From CAYJGJ01 sp964367585 (GTDB lineage Bacteria; Bacillota; Clostridia; Peptostreptococcales; Anaerovoracaceae), in NCBI GenBank assembly GCA_964367585.1, contig CAYIYH010000001.1, positions 248,001 to 312,000 of the forward strand: DNA of 64,000 nt. The letters are read 5' to 3'. Shown one piece after another: positions 18,121-27,436 of this stretch. Position 1 is the stretch's first letter, and the number at the start of each line of letters is the position of its first letter. The notes under the pieces are model-generated. The model worked only from the letters and a program-made list of their open reading frames with translations, was not told the origin of the DNA and searched no databases. The translations under genes and the position numbers were made by a program.

Positions 18121-19137
18121 CTACTTATTTAAAAACACAGGATACTCTTCGATATCTCCCCTAACATATTTTGCCAGTAAATTACTTTGTACATATGGAA
18201 GCAATCCCAAAGGAATTTTCTGCTTTAAAAAAGGATGCATAAAGTCTGTTCGTTTTTTTTCTTGCCAATTTGTTATTACTTTTTTCCGACCTTCATTGTT
18301 CAAATATACGGCACCAGTAATTTGCTTCTCAAAGTCAACTTTGCTTAACACTTTCAAATTAAGCAGTCCTAAACAAAAACGCTCAATTACACACCTTGCC
18401 TCCTCAACCAAGTCACACGCAAGTGATGACCTTCCACTCCTAAGTGTATGGCAATACCCAATATAACTATCCAATCCAACTGTTTCTAGTGAACTTGCAA
18501 ATTCATTAATATACATTGAATACATAAATGATAATAGTGCATTGACTTCATCCAAAGGTGGTCTTTTAGTACGAGTTATAAACGCGAAATCACTATTTTT
18601 TATCAGCTTGTCAAAAATACAAAAGTAACTATGGGCAGCATTTCCTTCAATTCCAACTACGCTCTCGACATCGGAGGCTCCATACACATTTTCTATTGAC
18701 TTAGTTAAGATGTTTAATGAATTCAATATTTCGTTATCTTCCCTCAATGTGGGAGTATCATGTAATGTTCTTTTAATAAGTGTTACTGTATTTGCAAATT
18801 TCGCAGCCATTGTATTTTGAGTTAATATTAATCCCTCTTTTCGAAACTTGTCAATTTGTGAAATTCTTAGGGTTACATTCCCACGAGTTTCTCCGCAAAC
18901 CTTCGCTAAAAATTTCCCGCTTGGAGTTAAAAAATTAATCGGAATCGAGTTTTTAACGCACTTTCCCATCACTGCAGGCGAACACCCTATATAACTAAAA
19001 CACACAATATTTTCTATATTCAATATTGGTATTCGAAAGACTTCTTTACCCTCTATTTTACATACTATATTTTCTCCATCCAACGATAAATATGCTTGTT
19101 CATTTGTAATATATAGAGTATTTAACAACTTTCTCAT
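18121..19137 (-). CDS. cas1: CRISPR integrase Cas1 (type I-C)
   Basis: A 338-aa Cas1 starting MRKLLNTLYITNEQAYLSLDG. The metal-binding region includes VVGIEGNAAHSYF (Glu), a His in the YCHTLRSGRSSLACDLVEEAR segment, and the following Glu/Asp residues. It inserts new spacers with Cas2 and Cas4. The start chosen overlaps the cas4 stop as ATGA and has GGGAGG upstream. The longer open frame would start inside cas4 and is rejected. Confidence 0.95.
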   Translation of the reverse strand: MRKLLNTLYITNEQAYLSLDGENIVCKIEGKEVFRIPILNIENIVCFSYIGCSPAVMGKCVKNSIPINFLTPSGKFLAKVCGETRGNVTLRISQIDKFRKEGLILTQNTMAAKFANTVTLIKRTLHDTPTLREDNEILNSLNILTKSIENVYGASDVESVVGIEGNAAHSYFCIFDKLIKNSDFAFITRTKRPPLDEVNALLSFMYSMYINEFASSLETVGLDSYIGYCHTLRSGRSSLACDLVEEARCVIERFCLGLLNLKVLSKVDFEKQITGAVYLNNEGRKKVITNWQEKKRTDFMHPFLKQKIPLGLLPYVQSNLLAKYVRGDIEEYPVFLNK

Positions 19138-19778
19138 ATTTCGCCTCCCGTTATTCTGTATATTTCTTGGCGTACGCTTTTCGGTATTTTTACTTTTGGA
19201 AGACACAGGTCTTTTAAGGAACATCCACTGCATTTTTGATTTTTATTAATTGACGGTATTGTGTTTGTTACTAAATAATTTTTCATTTTATCTAAAATAT
19301 TTAGTAGCACCTGTAAATACATATCATATTTCACATCAAATGGTAAATACACACGTTTTTTCACATCGGAATAATACAAAACTGCAGTAGAATTTGTGTG
19401 GAATATATAATCAACACATATTTTTTGAGCAAAAACTTGTAAGGCATCGTCAAAATTAAATTCTTCAGCCTTTGGTTTTGTTGGCTTGTGTTCTACGATT
19501 TCCAATTTATAGGTTTTCCCATTAATAAAAACTCCATCTTTATCTTCCGTAAGTTCAATTGCATCAATAACTCCAAACAAATCATACTTGTCGTTATATA
19601 CTGACACAGAGTTTAATACTTTAGTATTTTTCTTATAAGTTATCCTGTCTGAATGAACTTTATCGTGTAGCAAATTAGCTTTTATGACAAAAAAGTTTTC
19701 CGCCCAGACGTCGTCAATCTTAATAAGTCCCCACCTATGTTCACAATACATAAAATGCTGTAAATCTCTAATATTAAT
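19134..19778 (-). CDS. cas4: CRISPR nuclease Cas4 (type I-C)
   Basis: A PD-(D/E)XK exonuclease with a Fe-S cluster, which trims prespacers and checks the PAM. Seen: the first cluster Cys (FMYCEHRWGL), the catalytic segment FGVIDAIEL...YKLEIVEHKPTKP, a following QVFAQKICVDYIF helix, and the C-terminal CSGCSLKDLC cluster. The only ATG (at 19751) encodes the Met of MYCEHRW and would remove the conserved helix NINIRDLQHF, which is open in frame upstream. Translation probably begins at an ATT (19778 or 19772) by re-initiation after the cas7 stop at 19781. The upstream bound given here is therefore tentative. Confidence 0.85.
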   Translation of the reverse strand: MNIRDLQHFMYCEHRWGLIKIDDVWAENFFVIKANLLHDKVHSDRITYKKNTKVLNSVSVYNDKYDLFGVIDAIELTEDKDGVFINGKTYKLEIVEHKPTKPKAEEFNFDDALQVFAQKICVDYIFHTNSTAVLYYSDVKKRVYLPFDVKYDMYLQVLLNILDKMKNYLVTNTIPSINKNQKCSGCSLKDLCLPKVKIPKSVRQEIYRITGGEI

Positions 19779-19780
19779 AT

Positions 19781-20635
19781 TTAAATTTTCGATATAAAAT
19801 CAACTCCCTCCGGAATGTTTTCATCGACTCTAATTTCATAATCAGAAAAACTACGAGGAATATCATTTATTTCTGAAACCTTAATTTTATCAAAAAGCAA
19901 ATGTGACGGATAATTTCCTAATATATTCTCATGTTTGAAAATATATAATTTTCTCATACACATTTTACCTCTCGCAGCACTTCTATCCTCTTCAAACATA
20001 TTGATAATTGCAGTCCAAAGTAATTCTAAATCCTCTTCGGATAATCCTGTCACTTTATTTGCAAGTGAAGCTGATATATAACCCTCACTACGATATAGCG
20101 CATATGGAATAATACTTTTTCTTCCCATTTCAGTCGTTCCCTTACTGCCTTCTTTCTCTTTTGTAATGGCTTGTCTTGTAATTGATATATCATTAATATA
20201 TATCGGAGATATCGATTTTGCAAAGCTTATTTGTACTGGTCCTCTAACTATTCCACACGGATTATCTCCTGTTGACATAACGGCTCCAAATGCTCTAACA
20301 TCGAAATAGTTTTGACAAATATAATCACGTGCATTCAGTACATCTTGTTGTTTGTCGCCTTTTTTCCCTTTATCTAGTCCAAGTGCATCATAAGCTTCGG
20401 TAAATTTATCATTAAGTGTTTTATCCGTTTTGATTAAAATATTATATCCAGCATCACCCTCTTTTGCAGTGTCGATATAATTTCTAATCTTCCTTTTAAG
20501 ACAAACATCTGTAATAAATCCGTGTCCCGTTTCAGGATCGACTCTAGGTGTATTACCTGCATCGGGATCACCATTTGGGTTACCGTTTTCAACATCAAAT
20601 AACATCACAAATTGATAAGTATTCTTAATAGTCAT
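19781..20635 (-). CDS. cas7: Cascade backbone Cas7 (Csd2, type I-C)
   Basis: A 284-aa Cas7/Csd2. The family N-terminus FVMLFDVENGNPNGDPD is present, followed by DVCLKRKIRNYID and VRAFGAVMSTG. It coats the crRNA spacer in the Cascade complex. It starts one base after the cas8c stop. Confidence 0.95.
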   Translation of the reverse strand: MTIKNTYQFVMLFDVENGNPNGDPDAGNTPRVDPETGHGFITDVCLKRKIRNYIDTAKEGDAGYNILIKTDKTLNDKFTEAYDALGLDKGKKGDKQQDVLNARDYICQNYFDVRAFGAVMSTGDNPCGIVRGPVQISFAKSISPIYINDISITRQAITKEKEGSKGTTEMGRKSIIPYALYRSEGYISASLANKVTGLSEEDLELLWTAIINMFEEDRSAARGKMCMRKLYIFKHENILGNYPSHLLFDKIKVSEINDIPRSFSDYEIRVDENIPEGVDFISKI

Positions 20636-20636
20636 T

Positions 20637-22442
20637 TTATTTTTCCTCCTCTATTTCTACTTCTTTTTCTTTTTCTTTATTAAATCTGTATTGCGACTGT
20701 TGATAATAACCTATGATGAATTTGCCCTGTTCCTTTAGTGATAATGTGTCGGGAAATTCATTATTCAACTTTGAAACAATATCTTTGATCTCATACTCTC
20801 TATTCTTTCCATACTTTGCATTAGACATATGGTATACAGATAATTTTAATAGTTTTGGAAATATAGTTGATGGTTTTGAACATGCAGATGAGAAGTATGT
20901 GTCTTTAATGGTTTTGTTTATATTCCCACCAGAAGCATCTGTTTGCAAATTTTCTAAAACAGCAAATAATCTACCACATAAATACGCTTCATTAGTATTT
21001 TCTAAGTTTAAGCTCATAGTTATCTCCTCCTTTTTTTCATTAAGTCTTAGTGACCGATTGATACAGGCTTTAATAATAGATATCCTTGTATTATTAAATT
21101 TTATGAATTTACTCTTATCAGTATCGCTATCTGTTTTTATTCTTAGTATTATTGTTCTGAGCAAAAATTCCGGATAATTATACCCATACAAAACGGATTG
21201 CATTAACTTTGTTACAAGTGATGGATCAACATTTGCATTTTTACTAACCGGAGATTTTAATTCTTTTTGAATTTGCCAAAAAGAAATAGGTCTTGAATCA
21301 TCAGTAATTTGCATATCTATTTGATGTTTCGTGATATTTTCTATGATATCTCCAAATTTTTGTTTGTACACAAATTTGATCGCTAATCTAGATGAATTAG
21401 GTTTTAGCCCAATAATATAAAACTGTACATTTTCATCAACGAGATTAGAGAAGTTTATTCGCTCTTTAGTAATAACAGCATTTCTTGCGTCTGCTAAAAC
21501 ATTTTTTATTGCATCACTAGTCTCGGATTCATCCATTTTCTCGTTAATACTGAAATTAAAAATATCTTCATATATTTCTTTATCGCTCATCGCAAAGTGA
21601 ATTAAGGTTATATCATCAAAATTTGTCCTATTCTTTTGATTAGACACTACATAATTAAATGCAGTGGTGTATTTTTCCATAATTTCCTTGGATATATTCG
21701 AATTATAGCCTTGTTCATTTGTATAAGAACACATAGCAGCTTCTTTTACACCGCTCAAAACAGAACCCATCGAATTAAATCCTTTTAGTTTATTATGAAC
21801 TCTAGCAATATCAGTAATTTTTCCTGATATTGCACAGACACTCTCTTTCTCAGGAGGGGCATCTTTTTGACTATTATAATATCCCTCCCACGCATTTTGT
21901 ATTTCTTTATCTTCGTGCAATAGAGTGGAACTATCATTTAAGCAAAATCCAAATCGTGAAGTTCCGTAGTCCTTTTTTATTAATCCTAAAAATTTATTAT
22001 TAATTTCATCTTCCGGTGAAAAAGTCTCTATAAATTTTCGGTAAGCATTTACTACAGGCGTATTAATACCTTTAATAAAATCAATATTTGCCTTCACAAA
22101 ACTATCATGCGACATTCTAGCTTTATTAGTTTTGTCTTCAGTTGTAAATTTATCTGAGTTTTTATCATAATTTAATCCAAAAAGGTACTCAGGACGATAC
22201 TCAATCAACTTTGACCTTGTGCCGCTAAATTGGGGAATATTAGGTAATATTTCATCTCTGGGTATGAGCTTTGACTTCTTATTATTTGTATCTTCAATTC
22301 TAACATCAATAATATCTATTATTTCGCCTTGTTCCGAAATACAAACAAGAAAATGGAGTCCAATTTTTGAGTACATTTCCGATGTAATTTTCCCATTTTT
22401 TGATAATATATCATAATACTCAGAAAGTGCTTGAATCAACAT
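20637..22442 (-). CDS. cas8c: Cascade large subunit Cas8c (Csd1)
   Basis: A 601-aa Csd1-type protein. Family patterns are LIQALSEYYDIL at the N-terminus, CLNDSSTLLHEDKEIQNAW, and AYLCGRLFAVLENLQ in the C-terminal third. It recognises the PAM and, in I-C systems, also yields an internal small subunit (Cas11c). I could not identify the internal start from sequence alone. The C-terminus is rich in Lys and Glu (EKEKEVEIEEEK). Confidence 0.92.
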   Translation of the reverse strand: MLIQALSEYYDILSKNGKITSEMYSKIGLHFLVCISEQGEIIDIIDVRIEDTNNKKSKLIPRDEILPNIPQFSGTRSKLIEYRPEYLFGLNYDKNSDKFTTEDKTNKARMSHDSFVKANIDFIKGINTPVVNAYRKFIETFSPEDEINNKFLGLIKKDYGTSRFGFCLNDSSTLLHEDKEIQNAWEGYYNSQKDAPPEKESVCAISGKITDIARVHNKLKGFNSMGSVLSGVKEAAMCSYTNEQGYNSNISKEIMEKYTTAFNYVVSNQKNRTNFDDITLIHFAMSDKEIYEDIFNFSINEKMDESETSDAIKNVLADARNAVITKERINFSNLVDENVQFYIIGLKPNSSRLAIKFVYKQKFGDIIENITKHQIDMQITDDSRPISFWQIQKELKSPVSKNANVDPSLVTKLMQSVLYGYNYPEFLLRTIILRIKTDSDTDKSKFIKFNNTRISIIKACINRSLRLNEKKEEITMSLNLENTNEAYLCGRLFAVLENLQTDASGGNINKTIKDTYFSSACSKPSTIFPKLLKLSVYHMSNAKYGKNREYEIKDIVSKLNNEFPDTLSLKEQGKFIIGYYQQSQYRFNKEKEKEVEIEEEK

Positions 22443-22446
22443 ATTC

Positions 22447-23181
22447 TCACCCCCTTATGTCTTCTCTATACTCCGATACATCGATTACTCCATTAATCAT
22501 CTTCGGCCTATAAAATAAAGTAGTAGCTTTATCAGAAAACAGTGGATTTTCCCAGTCATTATTTAAAGGTCTGCCTTCATCTTGAAATTTCACAGCATAA
22601 CTCATAAATCCTAAATCAACCTCACCTAAAGATTTATTTTCTTCGCTCACATCATCGAGATTAAACTCTTCTACAATATTTATTTTGCTTACTTGGCACT
22701 CCGATGTTCCCAAACAAGGTGTACGAAAAGCTTGACCTTTTTCCATTCTCCTTTTGATAATATTATAATGTTTCGCTTCACTTTCATCATCATTACTACT
22801 TTTTTGCCCCGTAAGTTCAAAATGGAATTCTATGCCGTACTTTACATCCTTTAAAAACATTGTCGCTCTTTGACTAATAGAATCTTTCGTATATATTGAA
22901 ATATCTTTTGCATTATTTTCAATTTTAGCTTTGACATTCGAGAATTTCAATTTGTCATTTACTTCATTTCTTCTAATATTAATAAAGTTAATTGGATTAT
23001 ATACTATAATCTTATCAACTATATACCGAATAGCCGGCTTCCAATAAACACTTTTTAATAGTCCCTCTATCGCACCAGGAGTAGGAACATCATAACTTAC
23101 CCTTTCAACTTTGAATTCAGGCCTTGTAAAGCACGCATAATCACCCTCAATTATTATTTTAAATCCATATCCCACTTTCAT
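22447..23181 (-). CDS. cas5c: crRNA-processing Cas5 (type I-C, Cas5d)
   Basis: A Cas5d-like protein with the family N-terminus GYGFKIIIEGDYACFTRPE and PGAIEGLLKSVYWKPA. In I-C systems Cas5, not Cas6, cuts the repeat RNA, which agrees with the absence of cas6 here. The gene overlaps the cas3 end. AAGGAGG lies only two bases before the ATG but eight before the next GTG (23175), so the GTG may be the real start. Confidence 0.93.
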   Translation of the reverse strand: MKVGYGFKIIIEGDYACFTRPEFKVERVSYDVPTPGAIEGLLKSVYWKPAIRYIVDKIIVYNPINFINIRRNEVNDKLKFSNVKAKIENNAKDISIYTKDSISQRATMFLKDVKYGIEFHFELTGQKSSNDDESEAKHYNIIKRRMEKGQAFRTPCLGTSECQVSKINIVEEFNLDDVSEENKSLGEVDLGFMSYAVKFQDEGRPLNNDWENPLFSDKATTLFYRPKMINGVIDVSEYREDIRG

Positions 23182-25357
23182 CACCTCCTTCTACATAATA
23201 ACTTTTTCCAACAAAATTTATTCCGACATTTTCATCGTAGTAATCTAAATTTGTAAGAAAATACACCCCTGACTCATAATCAGAAACAACACCCTGCTTA
23301 AGTAAATCATCGAACTCCCATTTTGTAACGCTTACAACATATTTTTGAATCTTCCGAGAATCTACAAATCCTTTTTTCTGTACTTCTTCTACGATATTTT
23401 TGCAATATTCATCGGTTGGGATAACAATAGAAATAAGTCTGTCATCAATAAAATTAAAGTTCTCAGCATATGTTTTAAAGTTCAACTCATGAATATGATT
23501 TCCGTCTCCGCACACAGTGTATTTTGAAATTTCTTCTGATCTTCTGTCAAATAGTTTGTTGTAATACTCTTCTATACATTCCAAATCATCGATATTTTCA
23601 TATTTTTCTATTAGAGTTTTTGAAAATCTCTGCTCATCAGTCGATGGCTTCTTATTTTCTTCAATTTCAAATACTGTTACTTTACCATTCTTTCTTTTCC
23701 CTTCACGATTACACCTGCCTCCCGATTGTAAAATACTGTCCAACCCCGTAATTTCTCTATATACTTCATGGAAATCTAAATCTACACCTGCCTCAATAAG
23801 CGAAGTCGAAACTACCGTAATTTTTCTATTCCATGGAATATCGTCATTTTTTTCAAAATCGACTTCAAGCTTTTTGATTCGTTCTTTAATAACATTAATT
23901 GTCTGTACTCTATCTATTCCCGTCATATATGTTGATAAATGATATACTTCACCATAGCATCCTTTATATACTTCACGTGCTAACATTTTACTATTTACAA
24001 TAATCAACCTTGAATGTGCATTACTATCTACTATTAGATTTTTGATATTGGAAAACTCCCTAAACTCATATTTGCACTTTTTGAAATTTACAAACAAAGA
24101 TTTATCTTCAATTAAGTCAGTGAATTTATGTTCTATATTAAATTTCTCGTTTATTAGTTTCGAAAAATTTGGCATAGTTGCTGTGAGTAGTAATGCGTCC
24201 GAATTTAAGAATTTTGTTATGTTTAAAATACTTTTAATACACGGCTCTAAAAACTTTATTGGCATTAAATGAGCTTCATCAAAAATAATTATACTGTCGG
24301 CCATATTATGTAATTTTCTTAATTTTCCTCTTTTGTTTTTATAAATTGACTCAAAAAATTGTATAGCTGTCGTAATAATAAAGTCTACATCCCAGTTTTC
24401 CGTGGATTTTAAAGCCCATTCTTTATAATCTTCATTTTCTTCATCTTCATAAGTGAAGCTTGACTGGTGACGTAATACGTTAAGATTCTTAAAATTTTTT
24501 TCGAAAATTTCTGCTGTTTGGTCAATTATACTATTATATGGGATAACATATATTATTCGTTTCTTTCTCTTCACTAATGCTCGACTAAGTGCAAATTTCA
24601 AACTACACAGTGTTTTACCGCTTCCTGTCGGCATGTTCATAATAAAGAAATTATTAGTGTCACTTATTTTTTCATATGCTTGCTCTTGAATTTCTTTTCG
24701 TGATTTCTGCAAAGACGTTTCCGATTTAAACCCACCCAAAATATCATTTATTTGTTCAAGTGACTTATGAAAATTAGAGCGTAATGCAATTCTATCTTTC
24801 CCAGTATGAAATTTTTCTGTATCTAAAGAGTCGGCATCTGTCAAACATGAAAAGCAATATCTGACAATAAAATCAAATTTTTCCACCAAGTCTTGCATAG
24901 TTTTACAATTTGTTTTTAATAAATTTTCTACTTTTCTCAATTCAATAGGAGAACAATTTAAATCGCCTTTATAAGCTGTATAATCTTCTGTTTCTCTCAC
25001 AAGGTTAGCACATAAAGATGTTTGCTCTGCCACATCTGCACGGGTTCCAAAATTCTGCAACCCGCTGTGATGTCCCGCAATACAATACCGCATTATATAT
25101 AGAATTATATTGTCATCATCGAATATATTACTTATTTCTTTAGCACCACATAACGCATGTGGAATCTTAATGTTAGAACCGTTAATTCTTTTTTGGAACG
25201 ATTCTTGATATTTTCCAATATCATGCAACAATCCAATATTGTATGTTATTTCTTTTAAGGGTAGGATAGAAAAATCTCGTGCTATTGTAGCGACGTTTTC
25301 GCTATGCTCTTTTACAGTTTGAATGGTCATTTCTGTTTTATGTGCAATATAATTCAT
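23159..25357 (-). CDS. cas3: CRISPR helicase-nuclease Cas3 with HD domain
   Basis: A 732-aa Cas3, the effector that unwinds and degrades target DNA recruited by Cascade. An N-terminal HD nuclease (LLHDIGKYQ, then a His-containing AGHHSGLQNFG) precedes an SF2 helicase with Walker A MPTGSGKT, DEAH box IIFDEAHLMP, motif III LLLTATMP and motif VI QSGGRCNREG. The start MNYIAHKTEM was chosen for an AAAGG site 10 bases upstream. First gene of the cas operon. Confidence 0.95.
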   Translation of the reverse strand: MNYIAHKTEMTIQTVKEHSENVATIARDFSILPLKEITYNIGLLHDIGKYQESFQKRINGSNIKIPHALCGAKEISNIFDDDNIILYIMRYCIAGHHSGLQNFGTRADVAEQTSLCANLVRETEDYTAYKGDLNCSPIELRKVENLLKTNCKTMQDLVEKFDFIVRYCFSCLTDADSLDTEKFHTGKDRIALRSNFHKSLEQINDILGGFKSETSLQKSRKEIQEQAYEKISDTNNFFIMNMPTGSGKTLCSLKFALSRALVKRKKRIIYVIPYNSIIDQTAEIFEKNFKNLNVLRHQSSFTYEDEENEDYKEWALKSTENWDVDFIITTAIQFFESIYKNKRGKLRKLHNMADSIIIFDEAHLMPIKFLEPCIKSILNITKFLNSDALLLTATMPNFSKLINEKFNIEHKFTDLIEDKSLFVNFKKCKYEFREFSNIKNLIVDSNAHSRLIIVNSKMLAREVYKGCYGEVYHLSTYMTGIDRVQTINVIKERIKKLEVDFEKNDDIPWNRKITVVSTSLIEAGVDLDFHEVYREITGLDSILQSGGRCNREGKRKNGKVTVFEIEENKKPSTDEQRFSKTLIEKYENIDDLECIEEYYNKLFDRRSEEISKYTVCGDGNHIHELNFKTYAENFNFIDDRLISIVIPTDEYCKNIVEEVQKKGFVDSRKIQKYVVSVTKWEFDDLLKQGVVSDYESGVYFLTNLDYYDENVGINFVGKSYYVEGGDESGIWI

Positions 25358-25412
25358 ATAACATCTACCTTTCTGCAATTAACATAATTTTTCTTCTTTT
25401 CTAATTATTTAC

Positions 25413-25441
25413 ATTATACTCCCATTTCTATAAAATAACAA
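25413..25441 (-). promoter_or_regulatory. Sigma-70 type promoter of the cas operon
   Basis: On the minus strand TTGTTA, 17 bases, TATAAT, about 55 bases before the cas3 start. Confidence 0.6.
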
Positions 25442-25480
25442 CAACTAAGATTTTCTTTTTACACTTAGCTACAAACAACA

Positions 25481-25516
25481 AAAGGGTCGCGATTTATAAT
25501 TAATCTCGACCCTTTA
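25481..25516 (-). terminator. Terminator of the leftward ornithine operon
   Basis: Stem AAAGGGTCG / CGACCCTTT with a 17-base loop ending in TTTT on the minus strand. It follows the 49-aa gene and insulates the cas promoter. Confidence 0.75.
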
Positions 25517-25524
25517 TCATAATT

Positions 25525-25674
25525 TTAACCCAATATCTCTTTAATTATACCAAACCAATAAACTTGATTCACTGTTGAAGCAGTAGCTTCGATGCTAACA
25601 GCATCGCCATTTTCGCGACGTATGTAAATAGGATATATTTTTACAAATTGCTTGTAATCTAAATTATCTTTCAT
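25525..25674 (-). CDS. Small protein of unknown function in the ornithine operon
   Basis: A 49-aa open frame (MKDNLDYKQFVKIYPIYIRR to the end GIIKEILG) with a good AAGGGG ribosome-binding site seven bases upstream. It lies 32 bases after the GlmL-like gene and before the terminator, so it is inside the transcript. It has no signal peptide, no clear membrane segment and no cysteine. I do not recognise a family. Coding status is supported by the RBS, operon position and normal composition only. Confidence 0.55.
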   Translation of the reverse strand: MKDNLDYKQFVKIYPIYIRRENGDAVSIEATASTVNQVYWFGIIKEILG

Positions 25675-25706
25675 TATATACCCCTTTAGTTTACTAGGAT
25701 ACAGCA

Positions 25707-27254
25707 CTAGCTCCCTATCTTCTCGGGATTGCGGTATTCGCTCATGTCATAGCCCATTGCTTCGCATTCCTCTATGTGTTTCCAATATGCCTCGTCCTTT
25801 TCGTCTTGTAATTTATTGATTTCGGCGATTTCTTTCATGTAGCGTGCTGCTTTTTGAGCGGCTGTTTCTACGTTTGATTGGAATTCAAACTTGACGCTCT
25901 TTTGCATCAATTTGATTGCGGCTTCCTTGTATTTGATTGAAAGGGCTCCCAATGATGCCATGATATAGTCGTCGTCGACCAAAATTTCAGCAGTTTCCGG
26001 AGGGAACAAGAGCATACCTGTCTCGTTATGTTTCGAAATTTCTTGCATTATTTGCACTCTATTAGGTAATCTAGTAAGTGCTCCACCTGTTCCTACGATG
26101 TATCGGATTGGAGTTAGGTCTTTTCCCTCTGCAACCATACTCCTTCCGGAGGCTGTATAAATGTATCTTATAGTTCCTGCATGTCTTTCTGTTGCACGCA
26201 CTACGGCTTCTTTTGTGAGTCTTTCTACGAATTTAATTTCGTCTTCAGTTTTAGGAATTGCTTGATAAGTTTCCAATACCGAGTTCAAGTCGATACCCAT
26301 TTCAGTTAGTTCTTTTACTAGTTTTTCTTCTCCGATGGATTCTATTACTTTCATGCGATTAACATATACCCCGAGGTCTCCTTCTACCGTTCTCTTCGCT
26401 TTTGGCTCGGGAGAAATCAATATTCTAGCGACTTGGTCGGATTCTTCGCATACCGAATGCAAATCTGTAGTCGCTCCGCCCACGTCTAGCACTATTACAT
26501 TCCCGACACATTCATATAATAATTTGGTAGCCACCATGACGGCACCAGGGGTTGGAACGATTGGTCCGCTAACCATTTCACGCACAAATTCCATGCCGGG
26601 TGCATGGGTAATATGGTCTTCGAATGCCTGTTGGATTACCTTACGGCACGGCTCGACATTTAATTCGTCTATTCTTGGATATACATTCTCGACATTGTAC
26701 AGTTTTTGCCCACTTTCCTCGTCGAAAATGAGTTCCATTTCGTTTTGATTTTCTATGTTGCCAGCATAGATTATTGGTGTTTTCAAGCCCATGCTTCGAA
26801 TCATCTCTGCATTGTCTATTGCCGTTTCACGTTCACCATAGTCCACACCGCCGGCTATTAGAATCAAGTTCGGTTCGATTTCTTTTATCTTAGCGATATC
26901 GGTTCTTCTTAATTTACCTGCTGTAATGTAGTGAATTATGCCACCCGCTCCTAATGCCGCTTCTTTTGCTGCTTTTGCGGTCATATCGTACACTAATCCA
27001 TGCACACACATTTTCAAACCGCCCGCAGCTGATGAGGTTGCAAGCATTTCATCGTATTCTAATTTATCGATGTTCATTTTTTTACACAAGTCGTCTATTG
27101 CGCCTTGGAGTCCTATCCGAACATCTCCTTGCATTACAGATGTTGGAGCTTGTCCTTGTCCCCAGAATATGGGGTTGTCAGTTTCCAAGTCTTTAAAGGC
27201 ATTTACTACTGTCGTCGTAGAACCGATTTCAGCAACTAAGACATCTACTTTCAT
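25707..27254 (-). CDS. glmL: GlmL/MutL-like reactivating ATPase for the aminomutase
   Basis: A 515-aa protein of the GlmL family, actin-fold ATPases found with adenosylcobalamin mutases. The N-terminal phosphate loop VLVAEIGSTTTVVNAF and second loop VIVLDVGGATTDLHSV are clear, as is GGVDYGE. In this operon the partner is probably ornithine 4,5-aminomutase (OraSE), which is inactivated when its cofactor is lost; the role as its reactivase is inference. The start MKVDVLVAEIG follows GGAGGAG. It is separated from orr by a 32-bp tandem repeat. Confidence 0.85.
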   Translation of the reverse strand: MKVDVLVAEIGSTTTVVNAFKDLETDNPIFWGQGQAPTSVMQGDVRIGLQGAIDDLCKKMNIDKLEYDEMLATSSAAGGLKMCVHGLVYDMTAKAAKEAALGAGGIIHYITAGKLRRTDIAKIKEIEPNLILIAGGVDYGERETAIDNAEMIRSMGLKTPIIYAGNIENQNEMELIFDEESGQKLYNVENVYPRIDELNVEPCRKVIQQAFEDHITHAPGMEFVREMVSGPIVPTPGAVMVATKLLYECVGNVIVLDVGGATTDLHSVCEESDQVARILISPEPKAKRTVEGDLGVYVNRMKVIESIGEEKLVKELTEMGIDLNSVLETYQAIPKTEDEIKFVERLTKEAVVRATERHAGTIRYIYTASGRSMVAEGKDLTPIRYIVGTGGALTRLPNRVQIMQEISKHNETGMLLFPPETAEILVDDDYIMASLGALSIKYKEAAIKLMQKSVKFEFQSNVETAAQKAARYMKEIAEINKLQDEKDEAYWKHIEECEAMGYDMSEYRNPEKIGS

Positions 27255-27313
27255 TATTTTTATCTCCTCCGAATTACGCATAGTGAATCATGTGTATGTA
27301 TATCAAAATTGTT

Positions 27314-27422
27314 TACATATGTTTGGCCTTACAACTTTTTGACCTTACATATGTTTGGCCTTACAACTTTTTGACCTTACATATGTTTGGCCTTACAACT
27401 TTTTGACCTTACATATGTTTTG
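27314..27422. repeat. 32-bp tandem repeat between orr and glmL
   Basis: Three full copies and a partial fourth of a 32-bp unit beginning ACATATGTTTGGCCTTACAA and ending CTTTTTGACCTT. Copies are nearly identical, which points to recent expansion. The array lies inside the orr-glmL transcript. Confidence 0.9.
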
Positions 27423-27436
27423 CTTACAAATAATAA

